From: Desulfocucumis sp964643075 | GTDB taxonomy: Bacteria; Bacillota; Desulfotomaculia; Desulfotomaculales; Desulfocucumaceae | DNA: 64,000 nucleotides | Reading direction: 5' to 3' | Assembly (NCBI GenBank): GCA_964643075.1 | Contig: CAZXQO010000001.1 | Location: 62,001-126,000 of the forward strand | Part shown: positions 49,486-58,975 of the stretch, in pieces | How positions within the stretch are numbered: the first letter of the stretch is position 1 | Layout of the letters: the number at the start of each line of letters is the position of its first letter | Translations under genes and position numbers: made by a program | The notes under the pieces: generated by a model | What the model saw: the letters and a program-made list of their open reading frames with translations, nothing else | What the model was told of the DNA's origin: nothing | Databases searched by the model: none

Positions 49486-50598
49486 TCACCCCTTTCCCTG
49501 TGGTCCCGCCTGCCTGGCCCCCTGCCCTCTGATTAAGGCGACAATGAGCAAAAAAACCGGGATTAGCAGTTGATGCAGTAAAGCGAAGAGGGGCCAGGGC
49601 CGCTGTGCCCAATCAACAAATTCGGGATAGTTTGAATAATTCGTGTAGGCGATAGCTATATAAAGAATCATCATAGGCAGGAGCAGCGGCCTGGTAGTCT
49701 TAAGTTTGAGTATTTGGGCCAGACCCAGGGCGGAACTGTAGAACCATAAATTGCTCATGATATAAACTCCGCCCACCCAGATCAGTACCAGTACGGACTC
49801 AATATGCTGGATAAAATCGGCTACGTTGACGAGTTTCACCAAATGCACGGTGGGCAGGGAAATGCGCCCACCTTCGAAAGGGCCGAATACTACCAGGTCG
49901 CCCATGGTGTTCAATTCGAAAAGCAGGCCAAGACCCAGTAAAGCAACAAGATACGGCACCATTATTTTTTTGGGCTGGTTTACGTAGGGGATCAACATGG
50001 CCATGACCACGATGGTCCCCCGCCAGGCGTAAGGAGCCAGGCTGCCCATCAAAACCGGCTTTATGCCATTGGCCAGAAAAGGCCGCAGGTAATCCAGGTT
50101 CATGTCCTTGGCGATTAGAAAGATAATAACAATAAAAGAAAACGTGATAATTGGAAAAAACCAGACCGTCAGCCTGGCAATGACCTCCAGGCCGTAGTTA
50201 ACGGTATACACAATTACCATACCGGTAATAACAATAAAGACTATGGCGCGTGTTTCGGGCATTACGATGGCAGACAGAAAAGAAGCCATCTCGAAAATAA
50301 TTACCGTGCCGGTGTAGAAGAAATACCAGACAATCATAAGCCCTACCAGCTTGCCGAAGTATTTGCCCAAAATGGTTTCGCTGTATTGGACGATGGTCTG
50401 GCCGGGAAACATCAGCCCCAGTTTTGTCACGGCATAGACTATGACCAGGCCCGGGACGGTCACCAGTATCTCGATCAGCCAGGCGTCCTCCCTGGCCCAG
50501 TTGATGGCAAAGGCGGGCAGTACGAACATCCCGGTTCCCAGGGGGTGAATCAGGGTTAGGATGCTGGCCTGCCAAATAGAAATTTTACCTTTTTCCAA
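49486..50598 (-). CDS. gerB: Germinant receptor subunit GerB, second copy
   Basis: 370 residues, about ten transmembrane helices, spore germination family of the APC superfamily. HPLGTGMFVLPAFAINWARE at the start, YAWRGTIVVMAMLIPYVNQP in the middle. In Bacillus GerAB binds the germinant. About 80% or more identical to the copy at 52330. Differences cluster in TM3 (MIVWYFFYTGTVIIFEMAS), TM5 (FSFIVIIFLIAKD) and TM8, which line the ligand site in this fold. Five bases after gerA, six before gerC. Confidence 0.93.
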   Translation of the reverse strand: MEKGKISIWQASILTLIHPLGTGMFVLPAFAINWAREDAWLIEILVTVPGLVIVYAVTKLGLMFPGQTIVQYSETILGKYFGKLVGLMIVWYFFYTGTVIIFEMASFLSAIVMPETRAIVFIVITGMVIVYTVNYGLEVIARLTVWFFPIITFSFIVIIFLIAKDMNLDYLRPFLANGIKPVLMGSLAPYAWRGTIVVMAMLIPYVNQPKKIMVPYLVALLGLGLLFELNTMGDLVVFGPFEGGRISLPTVHLVKLVNVADFIQHIESVLVLIWVGGVYIMSNLWFYSSALGLAQILKLKTTRPLLLPMMILYIAIAYTNYSNYPEFVDWAQRPWPLFALLHQLLIPVFLLIVALIRGQGARQAGPQGKG

Positions 50599-50603
50599 TT
50601 GGC

Positions 50604-52217
50604 TTACCTCCCGGTTTTATTCTGGGGATTTTCAGGCTTCTGTCCCCTCGCGGCCCTTACCGGGTCCTGGTGTCCGGTATCAAGGGGACGGCGGATCATG
50701 GTCCACCAGGGGGCCCTGATGAATATATCTTTTTGTCCCGCCCAGTTGGCCGGGGCGATGGACGCCAGGTAAGGCACCCCGAAGGATCTAAGGGAAGACA
50801 TGTGCACGAACAGGATAAAGCCTCCCATCATCAGGCCGAAAAACCCGAGGCTGGCCGACAGCGCCATGATGGGAAATCTCAGCAGGCGGACGGATAAACC
50901 GAAAACAAAGCCGGGAATGGTGAAGGAAGCGATGGCCGTGGCAGCAACAATGATCACCATGGCCGGCGACACGATGCTGGCCCTTACGGCGGCCTCGCCG
51001 ATGACCAGCGCCCCCACGATACTGACGGCCTGGCCCACCGGCCGGGGCAAGCGGAGACCTGCTTCCCGTAAAATCTCAAAAGCAATTTCCATGATCAGCG
51101 CTTCTACAAAGGCCGGAAAGGGTATGCCCTGTCTGGCCGCGGCAAAGCTTAAAGCCAGTGCTGATGGAAGCATTTCCTGGTGGAAGGTAGTGACGGCGAT
51201 ATATAGCGACGGGAGAAAAAGTGCTATAAAAAAGCTAAAATACCTGAGCGCCCTGATGAAAGACGCAAAGATAAATGTCTGGTAATAGTCCTCGGCGGAC
51301 TGTAAAAATTGGATGAAGGTGGCCGGAACAATCAAAGCCATGGGAGTACCGTCGGTCAGGATGGCTACCCTACCCTCCAGCAGGGCGGCGGCGACCACAT
51401 CCGGACGTTCCGTGCTCTGGATAGTCGGAAAGGGAGAAAAAGGGGCGTCCTGGATAAATTCCTCAAGATAACCCGATTCAAGAATGCCGTCGATTTTAAT
51501 TTGCGCAAGACGCGCTTTCACTTCACCGATCAGACTTTTATCTGCCAACCCATCCAGGTAAGCTACCCAAACCTCGGTTTGAGTGATTGAACCTACGGTC
51601 AATTCTTCGAACCTCAACTTCGGGCTTTTTATTCTCTGCCTGATCAAGGCGCTATTAATCCGCAGATTTTCGATGAAACCTTCCCGCGGCCCCCTGATCA
51701 CAGCTTCCGTGACAGGTTCCGACACATTGCGATGAACGCTGCCGCTTCGAGCGGATACTATTATGGCCGCTTCCAGGCCTTGAACAAAAATAACCGTATC
51801 GCCTGAGAGAAGATAACTCAGCAACTTTTGAAAAGACTCTACTTCCCTGACTTCAGTTATGCTGAGGGCATGCTCCTTAATCGTGTCGATGGTGGATTGC
51901 TTTAGATTGGCAGGGTCAATACACCGGGCTTCAAAGGTCAGGGATTTTACTACGTGCTCGGCGATACTGTCCGTGTCGGCCAGCCCGTTGATATAGACGA
52001 GCAGGGTCTGGATTCCCGACTCACCGATTTTTACCTCACGATAGATGATATCCGGACTGTTACCTAATAAATTTTTCAGTATCAGCCTATTCTGCTCAAA
52101 ATTATTACTGACGGGAATAAAGTCATTACCCTGTTCCTGGCCGGGCGATTGCGCTTGCGCTTTCCTTTGATAAGACTTGCGATTTATGTTTCTAAAACTT
52201 TTAAATAATTTCGACAT
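50604..52217 (-). CDS. gerA: Germinant receptor subunit GerA, second copy
   Basis: 537 residues. A soluble N-terminal half (about 1-290; SPDIIYREVKIGESGIQTLL, SGDTVIFVQGLEAAIIVSAR) and a membrane half with five or so helices (YFSFFIALFLPSLYIAVTTF, RPVGQAVSIVGALVIGEAAV). GerA subunits form the oligomeric ion channel of the receptor. Nearly identical to the copy at 53452 in the membrane half. Upstream bases 52218-52260 resemble the leader of the first copy. Confidence 0.94.
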   Translation of the reverse strand: MSKLFKSFRNINRKSYQRKAQAQSPGQEQGNDFIPVSNNFEQNRLILKNLLGNSPDIIYREVKIGESGIQTLLVYINGLADTDSIAEHVVKSLTFEARCIDPANLKQSTIDTIKEHALSITEVREVESFQKLLSYLLSGDTVIFVQGLEAAIIVSARSGSVHRNVSEPVTEAVIRGPREGFIENLRINSALIRQRIKSPKLRFEELTVGSITQTEVWVAYLDGLADKSLIGEVKARLAQIKIDGILESGYLEEFIQDAPFSPFPTIQSTERPDVVAAALLEGRVAILTDGTPMALIVPATFIQFLQSAEDYYQTFIFASFIRALRYFSFFIALFLPSLYIAVTTFHQEMLPSALALSFAAARQGIPFPAFVEALIMEIAFEILREAGLRLPRPVGQAVSIVGALVIGEAAVRASIVSPAMVIIVAATAIASFTIPGFVFGLSVRLLRFPIMALSASLGFFGLMMGGFILFVHMSSLRSFGVPYLASIAPANWAGQKDIFIRAPWWTMIRRPLDTGHQDPVRAARGQKPENPQNKTGR

Positions 52218-52329
52218 GGACCATGCTCCTGCTGCCTGTATTTCAGAACCATGCTTATATCGGATAATATGAGTTATTGTTTGTGCCGTGTGGATGTTTT
52301 ATGCAGGGATGTTTTTTCCGCCTGCCGGT

Positions 52330-53445
52330 TTATTCACCCTTTCCTTTTGCCCCTGACTGCCTGGCCCCCTGTCCTCTGATTAAGGCGATGATGAGTAAAA
52401 ATACCGGGATTAGCAGTTGATGCAGGAAAGCGTAGGGAGGCCAGGCCCGTTGTGCAAAATCAACAAATTCGGGGTAGTTTGAAAAATTCAACCAGGCCAT
52501 GGCTATATAAATAATCATCATAGGCATTAGCAACGGCCTGGAAGTCTTAAGGTTGAGCACTTGAGCCAGACCCAGGACGGAACAGTAGAACCATAAAGTG
52601 CTCATGGTAAAAACTGCGCCCACCCAGATCAGGACCATTATGGACTCAATATGCTGGATAAAATCAGCGACGTTAACGAGTTTTACCAAATGCACGGTGG
52701 GCAGGGAAATACGTCCTCCTTCGAAAGGACCGAAGACTGCCAGGTCGCTTACGGTGTTCAATTCGAAAAGCAGGCCCATACCTATTAAAGCAAAAAGAAA
52801 CGGCGCCTTTATTTTTTGAGGCTGGTTTACGTAAGGGATCAACATGGCCATGACCACGATGGTCCCCCGCCAACCGTAAGGAGCCAGGCTGCCCATCAAA
52901 ACCGGCTTTATGCCGTTGGCCAGGAAAGGCCGCAGGTGGTCCAGGTTCATATCCTTGTAGCTCAGCAAGACAATCAAAAGCAGTGAAACCACGATTATGG
53001 GAAAAAACCAGACAGTCAGCCTGGCAATGACTTCCAGGCCGTAGTTAACGGTATATACAATTACCAGGCCGGTAAAAACAATAAAGACTATGGCGCGTGT
53101 TTCGGGCATTACGATAGCGGATAGAAACGAACCCATCTGAAAGAGGATTATCGAGCCGATGCCGAAAAAATAATAGACGAACATAATCCCTACCAGTTTG
53201 CCTAAGTATTTGCCCAAAATAGTTTCGCTGTACTGGACAATGGTCTGGCCGGGAAACATCCGGCCCAGTTTTGCCACGGCAAAGACTATGACCAGACCCG
53301 GGATGGTCACCAGTATCTCGATCAGCCAGGCGTCCTCCCTGGCCCAGTTGATGGCAAAGGCGGGCAGTACGAAGAGCCCGGTTCCCAGGGGGTGGGTCAG
53401 GGTTAAGATGCCGGCCTGCCATGCGGAAATCTTACCTTTTTCCAA
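52330..53445 (-). CDS. gerB: Germinant receptor subunit GerB, first copy
   Basis: 371 residues with the same plan as the copy at 49486. TM3 reads MFVYYFFGIGSIILFQMGS and TM5 VSLLLIVLLSYKD, both different from copy two, whereas IVMPETRAIVFIV and the block VNYGLEVIARLTVWFFPII are the same. Probably sets a different germinant or affinity. No gerC follows directly; 112 bases separate it from the second gerA. Confidence 0.93.
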   Translation of the reverse strand: MEKGKISAWQAGILTLTHPLGTGLFVLPAFAINWAREDAWLIEILVTIPGLVIVFAVAKLGRMFPGQTIVQYSETILGKYLGKLVGIMFVYYFFGIGSIILFQMGSFLSAIVMPETRAIVFIVFTGLVIVYTVNYGLEVIARLTVWFFPIIVVSLLLIVLLSYKDMNLDHLRPFLANGIKPVLMGSLAPYGWRGTIVVMAMLIPYVNQPQKIKAPFLFALIGMGLLFELNTVSDLAVFGPFEGGRISLPTVHLVKLVNVADFIQHIESIMVLIWVGAVFTMSTLWFYCSVLGLAQVLNLKTSRPLLMPMMIIYIAMAWLNFSNYPEFVDFAQRAWPPYAFLHQLLIPVFLLIIALIRGQGARQSGAKGKGE

Positions 53446-53451
53446 TTAGCC

Positions 53452-55059
53452 TTACCTCCTGGTCTTATTCTGGGGATTTTCTGGCTTCTGCCCTCTTCCG
53501 GCCCTTACCGGGTCCTGATGGCCGGTATCAAGGGGACGGCGGATCATGGCCCACCAGGGAACCCTGATGAATGTGTCTTTTTGCCCCTGCCAGTTGGCCG
53601 GGGCAATGGGAGCCAGGTAAGGCACCCCGAAGGATCTCAGGGAAGCCATGTGCACAAACAGGATAAAGCCTCCCATCATCAGGCCGAAGAACCCGAGGCT
53701 GGCCGACAGCGCCATGATGGGGAACCTCAACAGGCGGACGGATAAACCAAAAACATAACCGGGAATGGTGAAGGAAGCAATGGCTGTGCCGGAAACGATG
53801 ATCACCATGGCCGGCGACACAATGCTGGCCCTTACGGCGGCCTCGCCGATGACCAGCGCCCCCACGATACTGACGGCCTGGCCCACCGGCCGGGGCAAGC
53901 GGAGACCTGCTTCCCGAAGAATCTCAAAAGCAATTTCCATGATCAGCGCTTCAACAAAGGCCGGAAAGGGTACCCCCTGCCTGGCCGCGGCAAAGCTCAA
54001 AGCCAGGGTCGAAGGTAGCATTTCCTGGTGGAAGGTAGTGACGGCTATATAAAGAGACGGGAGAAAAAGGGCTACAAAAAAGCTAAAATACCTGAGCATC
54101 CTGATGAAAGACGCAAAGATAAATGTCTGGTAATAGTCCTCGGCTGACTGTAAAAATTGGATGAAGGTGGCCGGAACAATCAAAGCCATGGGAGTGCCGT
54201 CGGTCAGGATAGCCACCCTACCCTCCAGCAGGGCGGCGGCGACCACATCCGGGCGTTCCGTGGTCTGGATGGTCGGAAAGGGAGAAAAAGGAGCGTCATT
54301 GATAAATTCCTCAATATAACCAGATTCAAGAATACCGTCGATTTTAATCCGCGCAATACGAGTTTTCACTTCGTCGATCAATTTTTTATCAGCCAACCCG
54401 TCCAGGTAAGCTATACAAATCTCGGTTTGAGTGATTGAACCGACGGTCAATTCTTCGAATCTCAATTTCGGGTTTTTTATTCTCTGCCTGATCAAGGCGG
54501 TATTAAGCCGCAGGTTTTCTATAAAACCTTGCCGCGGGCCTCTGATCACAGCTTCCGTGACAGGTTCCGACACGTTGCGGTGAACGCTGCCACTTCGGGC
54601 GGAGACGGCTATGGCCGCTTCCAGTCCCTGAACAAAAATAACCGTGTCGCCTGAAAGAAGATAACTCAGTAGCTTTTGAAAAGAGTCTGTTTCCCTGACT
54701 GCAGTTATGGTGAGGGCATGCTCCTTAATCGTGTCGATGGCTGATTGCTTTAGCCTGGCCGGGTCAATATTCCGTGCTTCAAAGATCAGGGATTTGAGCA
54801 CATTTTCGGCAATGCTGTCCGTGTCGGCCAAACCGTCAATATAGACAACCAGGGCCTGTATTCCCGGCTTGCCGATTTTTACCTCACGATAAATGATATC
54901 CGGGCTGTCGCCTAAATAATTTTTCAAGGCCAGCCTGTTCTGTTCAAGATTATTGCTGATGGGAATAAAGTCTTTATCCTGTTTCCGGTCAGGCGGTTGC
55001 ATTCCCCTGCGGTTAAACTTGCGCTTCAAATTTTTAAAACCTTTGAACAATTTCGACAT
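53452..55059 (-). CDS. gerA: Germinant receptor subunit GerA, first copy
   Basis: 535 residues, the first gene of the operon. Soluble N-terminal half, then membrane helices as in copy two. The linker after the start (FKNLKRKFNRRGMQPPDRKQ) differs and is shorter by a few residues. ACAGGAGCACGGCTC precedes the ATG. No sigma-G-type promoter was identified with certainty in the 145 bases upstream. Confidence 0.94.
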   Translation of the reverse strand: MSKLFKGFKNLKRKFNRRGMQPPDRKQDKDFIPISNNLEQNRLALKNYLGDSPDIIYREVKIGKPGIQALVVYIDGLADTDSIAENVLKSLIFEARNIDPARLKQSAIDTIKEHALTITAVRETDSFQKLLSYLLSGDTVIFVQGLEAAIAVSARSGSVHRNVSEPVTEAVIRGPRQGFIENLRLNTALIRQRIKNPKLRFEELTVGSITQTEICIAYLDGLADKKLIDEVKTRIARIKIDGILESGYIEEFINDAPFSPFPTIQTTERPDVVAAALLEGRVAILTDGTPMALIVPATFIQFLQSAEDYYQTFIFASFIRMLRYFSFFVALFLPSLYIAVTTFHQEMLPSTLALSFAAARQGVPFPAFVEALIMEIAFEILREAGLRLPRPVGQAVSIVGALVIGEAAVRASIVSPAMVIIVSGTAIASFTIPGYVFGLSVRLLRFPIMALSASLGFFGLMMGGFILFVHMASLRSFGVPYLAPIAPANWQGQKDTFIRVPWWAMIRRPLDTGHQDPVRAGRGQKPENPQNKTRR

Positions 55060-55202
55060 GAGCCGTGCTCCTGTTGCCTGGGTTTCAGGTCTACGCGTAT
55101 ATTCACGCTGCAGTATGTGTTATTATTTACATCGGATGGTATTTATATGCAGCCATACTACTAAATGCCTGCCATTATATTCAGAGGGATGCGGAGGTAA
55201 AT

Positions 55203-55232
55203 AATAAAAATAAGCCGGTAAATATCCGGCTT
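55203..55232 (-). terminator. Terminator of the biotin operon
   Basis: Minus-strand AAGCCGG / CCGGCTT stem with ATATTTA loop, then ATTTTTATT, 133 bases after the fabF stop. Confidence 0.8.
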
Positions 55233-55364
55233 TCTCAACTATATGGGGTAATGCCAGCAAAGCTAAAACAAAGGCAATTGATAGACAATTAGGAAAAGCC
55301 TTTTTGAAGGGGCAGTATAAGCCCGGAAGCATGCACCGGTCCCAAAAACATGGTCAACAAGCTG

Positions 55365-56603
55365 TTACTTCTTGACAATAATGCAGGCGTTATGCCCGCC
55401 GAAGCCGGAGGAGTTTGACATTGCCACTCTGATTTCTTTTTCTCTTGCCTTGTTTGCCGTGTAGTCCAGGTCGCACTCGGGGAGATCCGGATTCTCCAAA
55501 TTTATAGTGGGCGGAACAAGGTTATAATTCATGGACAGCAGGCAGGCAATCAGTTCCACCGCCCCGGCGGCGCCCAGCAGGTGGCCGGTCATGGACTTGG
55601 TAGAACTGACGGCAAGCCGGAAAGCGGCAGAACCAAATACTTTTTTGATGGCCGCAGTCTCACATTTGTCATTCAGCAGAGTGGACGTGCCGTGAGCGTT
55701 TAGATAGTCTATCCGGGACGGTTCAAGGCGCGCTTCCCGCAAGGCATCGCTCATTGCGCGGGCCAGGCCGGATCCGTCCGGTAAAGGTGCGGTGATATGG
55801 TACGCGTCACTGTTCATACCGTACCCGGCAATCTCACCATATACCCTGGCGCCGCGGCGCAGCGCATGGTCCAGGGTTTCCAGCACCACCACACCGGCAC
55901 CCTCGCCCATGATATAGCCGTCACGCTCCCGGTCAAAAGGCCTGCAGGCCCGCTCCGGCTCATCATTGCGGGTGGACATCGCCCTGGTAGCGCACGCCCC
56001 GGCAAACACGCAGGGGGTAAGCGGCGCCTCGCAGCCGCCGGCAACCACTACATCGGCGCCTCCACGCTGCAGTAATTGAAAGGCGCTGCCGATGGCTATG
56101 GTTCCCGAGGCACAGGCTGCCATAACAGTGTTGTTCGGTCCCCCGGCCCCGAGCATCATGGCAATAGCTGACGACGCGGTACCGCAAAAGTATTTTGCAA
56201 AAGGAGATATTCCGGAAAAATCAGAGCCGTTTTGCCAGGCCAGGTAAAAGTCTTCGACAGCTGCAACACCGCCGCGGCCTGTGCCGAGAATTACACCGAT
56301 TTTCCCGGGATCCTCCTGCTCCAGGTCCAGTCCTGAGTCGTCAACAGCCTCTTTAGCCGCTGCCATGCCAAAATGCGCAAAGCTGCCAAACTGCTCCAGC
56401 AAGTGTCCGGGAACTGCTTTTTCCGGGTTGAAATCCTTTACTTCCGCCGCAATCCTGGTGGAAAAATGCGAGGTGTCAAAAATGGTAATGTGTTTAATCC
56501 CGCAAACCCCGGCGAAGAGATTTCCGGCAAATATTTTTTTGCCGCTGCCGATTGGCGATACCACCCCGAGCCCTGTAACAACAACCCTGTTTTCCATGCT
56601 CAC
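55365..56603 (-). CDS. fabF: Beta-ketoacyl-ACP synthase II (biotin-operon copy)
   Basis: 412 residues. Condenses malonyl-ACP with a growing acyl chain. The catalytic triad is complete: C164 (VMAACASGT), H304 (LNAHGTST) and H341 (MTGHLLGAAG), with K336. Last gene of the operon, with a four-base overlap with fabG (ATGA). In this setting it probably extends a dicarboxylic chain towards pimelate, although a general role in fatty-acid synthesis is possible. No acyl-carrier gene is in the operon. Confidence 0.93.
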   Translation of the reverse strand: MSMENRVVVTGLGVVSPIGSGKKIFAGNLFAGVCGIKHITIFDTSHFSTRIAAEVKDFNPEKAVPGHLLEQFGSFAHFGMAAAKEAVDDSGLDLEQEDPGKIGVILGTGRGGVAAVEDFYLAWQNGSDFSGISPFAKYFCGTASSAIAMMLGAGGPNNTVMAACASGTIAIGSAFQLLQRGGADVVVAGGCEAPLTPCVFAGACATRAMSTRNDEPERACRPFDRERDGYIMGEGAGVVVLETLDHALRRGARVYGEIAGYGMNSDAYHITAPLPDGSGLARAMSDALREARLEPSRIDYLNAHGTSTLLNDKCETAAIKKVFGSAAFRLAVSSTKSMTGHLLGAAGAVELIACLLSMNYNLVPPTINLENPDLPECDLDYTANKAREKEIRVAMSNSSGFGGHNACIIVKK

Positions 56604-57340
56604 ACGACCCTGCAGTCAACGTTAAACACCTGCGATGAAATATACTCCGCTTCCTTTGAGGCCAGGAAAGAAACCATAGCGGCCACTTCTTCAGGAAGAC
56701 AGAGACGGCCCAGGGGAACCCTTTCCAGAATTTTTGCCCTTGCTTGCTCCGTAAGGCAGCCGGTCATGCCGGTTTCAGTGAAGCCGGGCGCCACCGCATT
56801 GACAGTTACCTGCCAGGGCGCCAGTTCCTGCGCCAGGGACTTGGAGAAGGCGATCACTCCAGCCTTGGCTGCCGCGTAATTGGCCTGTCCCCTGCGGCCC
56901 TGCTGGCCGACAATGGACGCGATGTTTATGATACGTCCCGCCCGCTGCTTGCGCATGGTCTTTAACACCGCCTTGCTGCACAAAAAGACACCTTTCAGGT
57001 TGGTGTCGATTACTTCATCCCATGCTTCCTCGGTCATGCTTTGAACCAGGGCGTCCCGTGCTATCCCGGCGTTATTCACCAGGACATCGATACGGCCAAA
57101 TTTCTCCACGGTTGCTCCTGCCATTTTTACAACTTCGCTGTAATCGGCCACGTCGGCGCGGACAGCTACCGCCTGGGCACCCATTTGACTGATTGCTTGG
57201 ACGACCGAGCCGGCAGCTTGCTCATCATTTTTATAATTCACTACTACAGAAAAACCGTCCCGGGCAAGCCTGCAGGCAATGGCCGCCCCGATGCCGCGGG
57301 ATGCCCCGGTTACTATTGCTGCTCTGTTGATCTCTTGCAC
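56600..57340 (-). CDS. fabG: 3-ketoacyl-ACP reductase (biotin-operon copy)
   Basis: 246 residues, short-chain dehydrogenase fold. TGASRGIG near residue 11 binds NADPH, NNAG follows, and the active-site Ser-Tyr-Lys is in IINIASIVGQQGRRGQANYA plus AAK. AAGGGGATGGGACC selects the GTG at 57340 over the in-frame ATG at 57379. The usual end VDGG is replaced by VDCRVV. Gap of 19 bases to the fabZ-like gene. Confidence 0.92.
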   Translation of the reverse strand: MQEINRAAIVTGASRGIGAAIACRLARDGFSVVVNYKNDEQAAGSVVQAISQMGAQAVAVRADVADYSEVVKMAGATVEKFGRIDVLVNNAGIARDALVQSMTEEAWDEVIDTNLKGVFLCSKAVLKTMRKQRAGRIINIASIVGQQGRRGQANYAAAKAGVIAFSKSLAQELAPWQVTVNAVAPGFTETGMTGCLTEQARAKILERVPLGRLCLPEEVAAMVSFLASKEAEYISSQVFNVDCRVV

Positions 57341-57359
57341 GGTCCCATCCCCTTCCCGG

Positions 57360-57788
57360 TCACCCGTTGATATTGGCAAGCGCGAAAAGAATCTCGGCTT
57401 CAGCCACCATGTTGCCGCCCACCGCCGCCCGGCATCTTCTCCTGCCGAACCTTCCTTTCATCCTGACGATTTCGGCTTCAACCCGGATTTCTTCACCCGG
57501 CAACACTTCCGTGTAAAAGCGGGCGTTTTCTATCCCGGTGAGCAGCGTGATTTTACCCCGGTTTCCGGGGAGACTTAAAACGGCCACCGCCCCTATCTGC
57601 GCCATTGACTCCAGCAACAGCACAGGTGGTACTGCCTGCACGCAGCGCTCCCCCGGCAAGCAGCTTGCAGAAGCATATATCCTTTTAATCCCAACGGCGC
57701 GTTTTCCCGGCTCCAATTCTACAATTTCATCTACCATGAGAAAAGGGGATCTGTGTGGTATGATGCTTTCAATAAACTGTCTATCCAT
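57360..57788 (-). CDS. FabZ-like hotdog dehydratase without the usual catalytic His
   Basis: 142 residues of the FabZ family: IESIIPHRSPFLMVDEIVEL at the start, LLLESMAQIGAVAVLSLPG in the centre and a closing hotdog strand (GGNMVAEAEILFAL). E60 of the catalytic pair is kept. The GHFPGxP loop that should supply the His reads ASCLPGERCVQAVPP, with Cys43 at the His position and a three-residue insertion. It may act on an unusual acyl chain, be a thioesterase-like or non-catalytic partner, or use another base. It is in the biotin operon between bioF and fabG. Confidence 0.75.
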   Translation of the reverse strand: MDRQFIESIIPHRSPFLMVDEIVELEPGKRAVGIKRIYASASCLPGERCVQAVPPVLLLESMAQIGAVAVLSLPGNRGKITLLTGIENARFYTEVLPGEEIRVEAEIVRMKGRFGRRRCRAAVGGNMVAEAEILFALANING

Positions 57789-57808
57789 CTAAAAATCCCC
57801 CTAAACAT

Positions 57809-58975
57809 CTAAATGATGCCAAGCCGCCTGCCCGCCCGATCAAAGACCAGGAGGGCACTGTCCAAGTCTTCCCGGGTGTGGGCGGCCATGACAGTCACCC
57901 TGATTCTGCTCGTACCCTGCGGCACTGTGGGCGGCCGGATGCCCGGGGCGAATACGCCCCCGTCCTGCAGTTCCCGGGCAAGTCGCATGGTTTCCGCAGC
58001 GTCTCCGATAAGTATGGGTATGATGGGAGATTCATAGTCAGGCACGTTATATCCCAGTTTTTTTAATTCACCCCTCAAATACCTGGCGTTTCTCCACATC
58101 TGTTGCCTGATTTCAGGCCGCCGCTGCACAATGCGCAAGGAAGCCAGGGCGGCGCCCACCGCAGCCGGCGGCGGTGCGGTGGAAAAAATAAAGCTCCGGG
58201 CCTTATTTTTCAGGTAATCCACCAGTTCCCGGGTACCGGCAACGTAAGCCCCGGAACTGCCCAGCGCCTTGCTGAGAGTCCCCATTTGAACCTGGATCTT
58301 GCCCTCAAGCCCGTAATGCTCCACGCTGCCCGCGCCCCGCCGGCCGAAAACCCCGGTGCCGTGGGCCTCATCCACCATCACCATGGCGCTGTGGCGATCC
58401 GCCAGTACCGCTATATCCGGCAGCGGCGCCAGGTCGCCGTCCATGCTGAATACTCCGTCCGTGACAATCAAACGCCGCCTTTTGTCCCGGGATTCCGCCA
58501 GTATTTCTTCCAGGTGCCCGGTGTCCCTGTGGCGGTATACTTTTACCTCAGCCCGGCTCAGGCGGGCTCCGTCTATAATGCTGGCGTGGTTTAACTCATC
58601 GCTGATAACTGCATCGCCCCTGCCGGCCAGCGCCTGGATTACCCCCAGGTTTGCCGTATAACCGGAGCCGAACAGTATCGCCCCGGCGGAGTTTTTAAAT
58701 GAAGCTATTTCCTGCTCCAGTTCCTCGTGCAGAGCGTAATTGCCCGTGGTCAGCCGCGATCCGCCGGCCCCCGCGCCCCAGCGCTCAATAGCTTCCCTGG
58801 CGGCCTCCTTCACCTCCGGGTGCTCGGTCAGCCCCAGGTAATTGTTGGAGGAAAGAAGGATGCACTCTTTACCTTCTATTACCGTCCTGGGAGACTGGGG
58901 CCCGTCAAGACGCCGCGCCTGCCGGTAGAGGTCTTTCTGAACAAGTTCTTTGAGCTCATTCGCCAGAAAGTTCAT
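57809..58975 (-). CDS. bioF: 8-amino-7-oxononanoate synthase
   Basis: 388 residues, PLP enzyme that joins pimeloyl-CoA and alanine with loss of CO2. The PLP Lys is K236 (GTLSKALGSSGA). LLSSNNYLGLTEHPEVKEAA and DEAHGTGVFGRRGAGSVEH are family signatures. It overlaps bioW by 20 bases and is 20 bases before the fabZ-like gene. Confidence 0.95.
   Translation of the reverse strand: MNFLANELKELVQKDLYRQARRLDGPQSPRTVIEGKECILLSSNNYLGLTEHPEVKEAAREAIERWGAGAGGSRLTTGNYALHEELEQEIASFKNSAGAILFGSGYTANLGVIQALAGRGDAVISDELNHASIIDGARLSRAEVKVYRHRDTGHLEEILAESRDKRRRLIVTDGVFSMDGDLAPLPDIAVLADRHSAMVMVDEAHGTGVFGRRGAGSVEHYGLEGKIQVQMGTLSKALGSSGAYVAGTRELVDYLKNKARSFIFSTAPPPAAVGAALASLRIVQRRPEIRQQMWRNARYLRGELKKLGYNVPDYESPIIPILIGDAAETMRLARELQDGGVFAPGIRPPTVPQGTSRIRVTVMAAHTREDLDSALLVFDRAGRRLGII

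Noticed and set aside
55123..55332. 69-residue minus-strand frame after fabF
   Set aside because: It runs through the biotin-operon terminator and has no good ribosome site.
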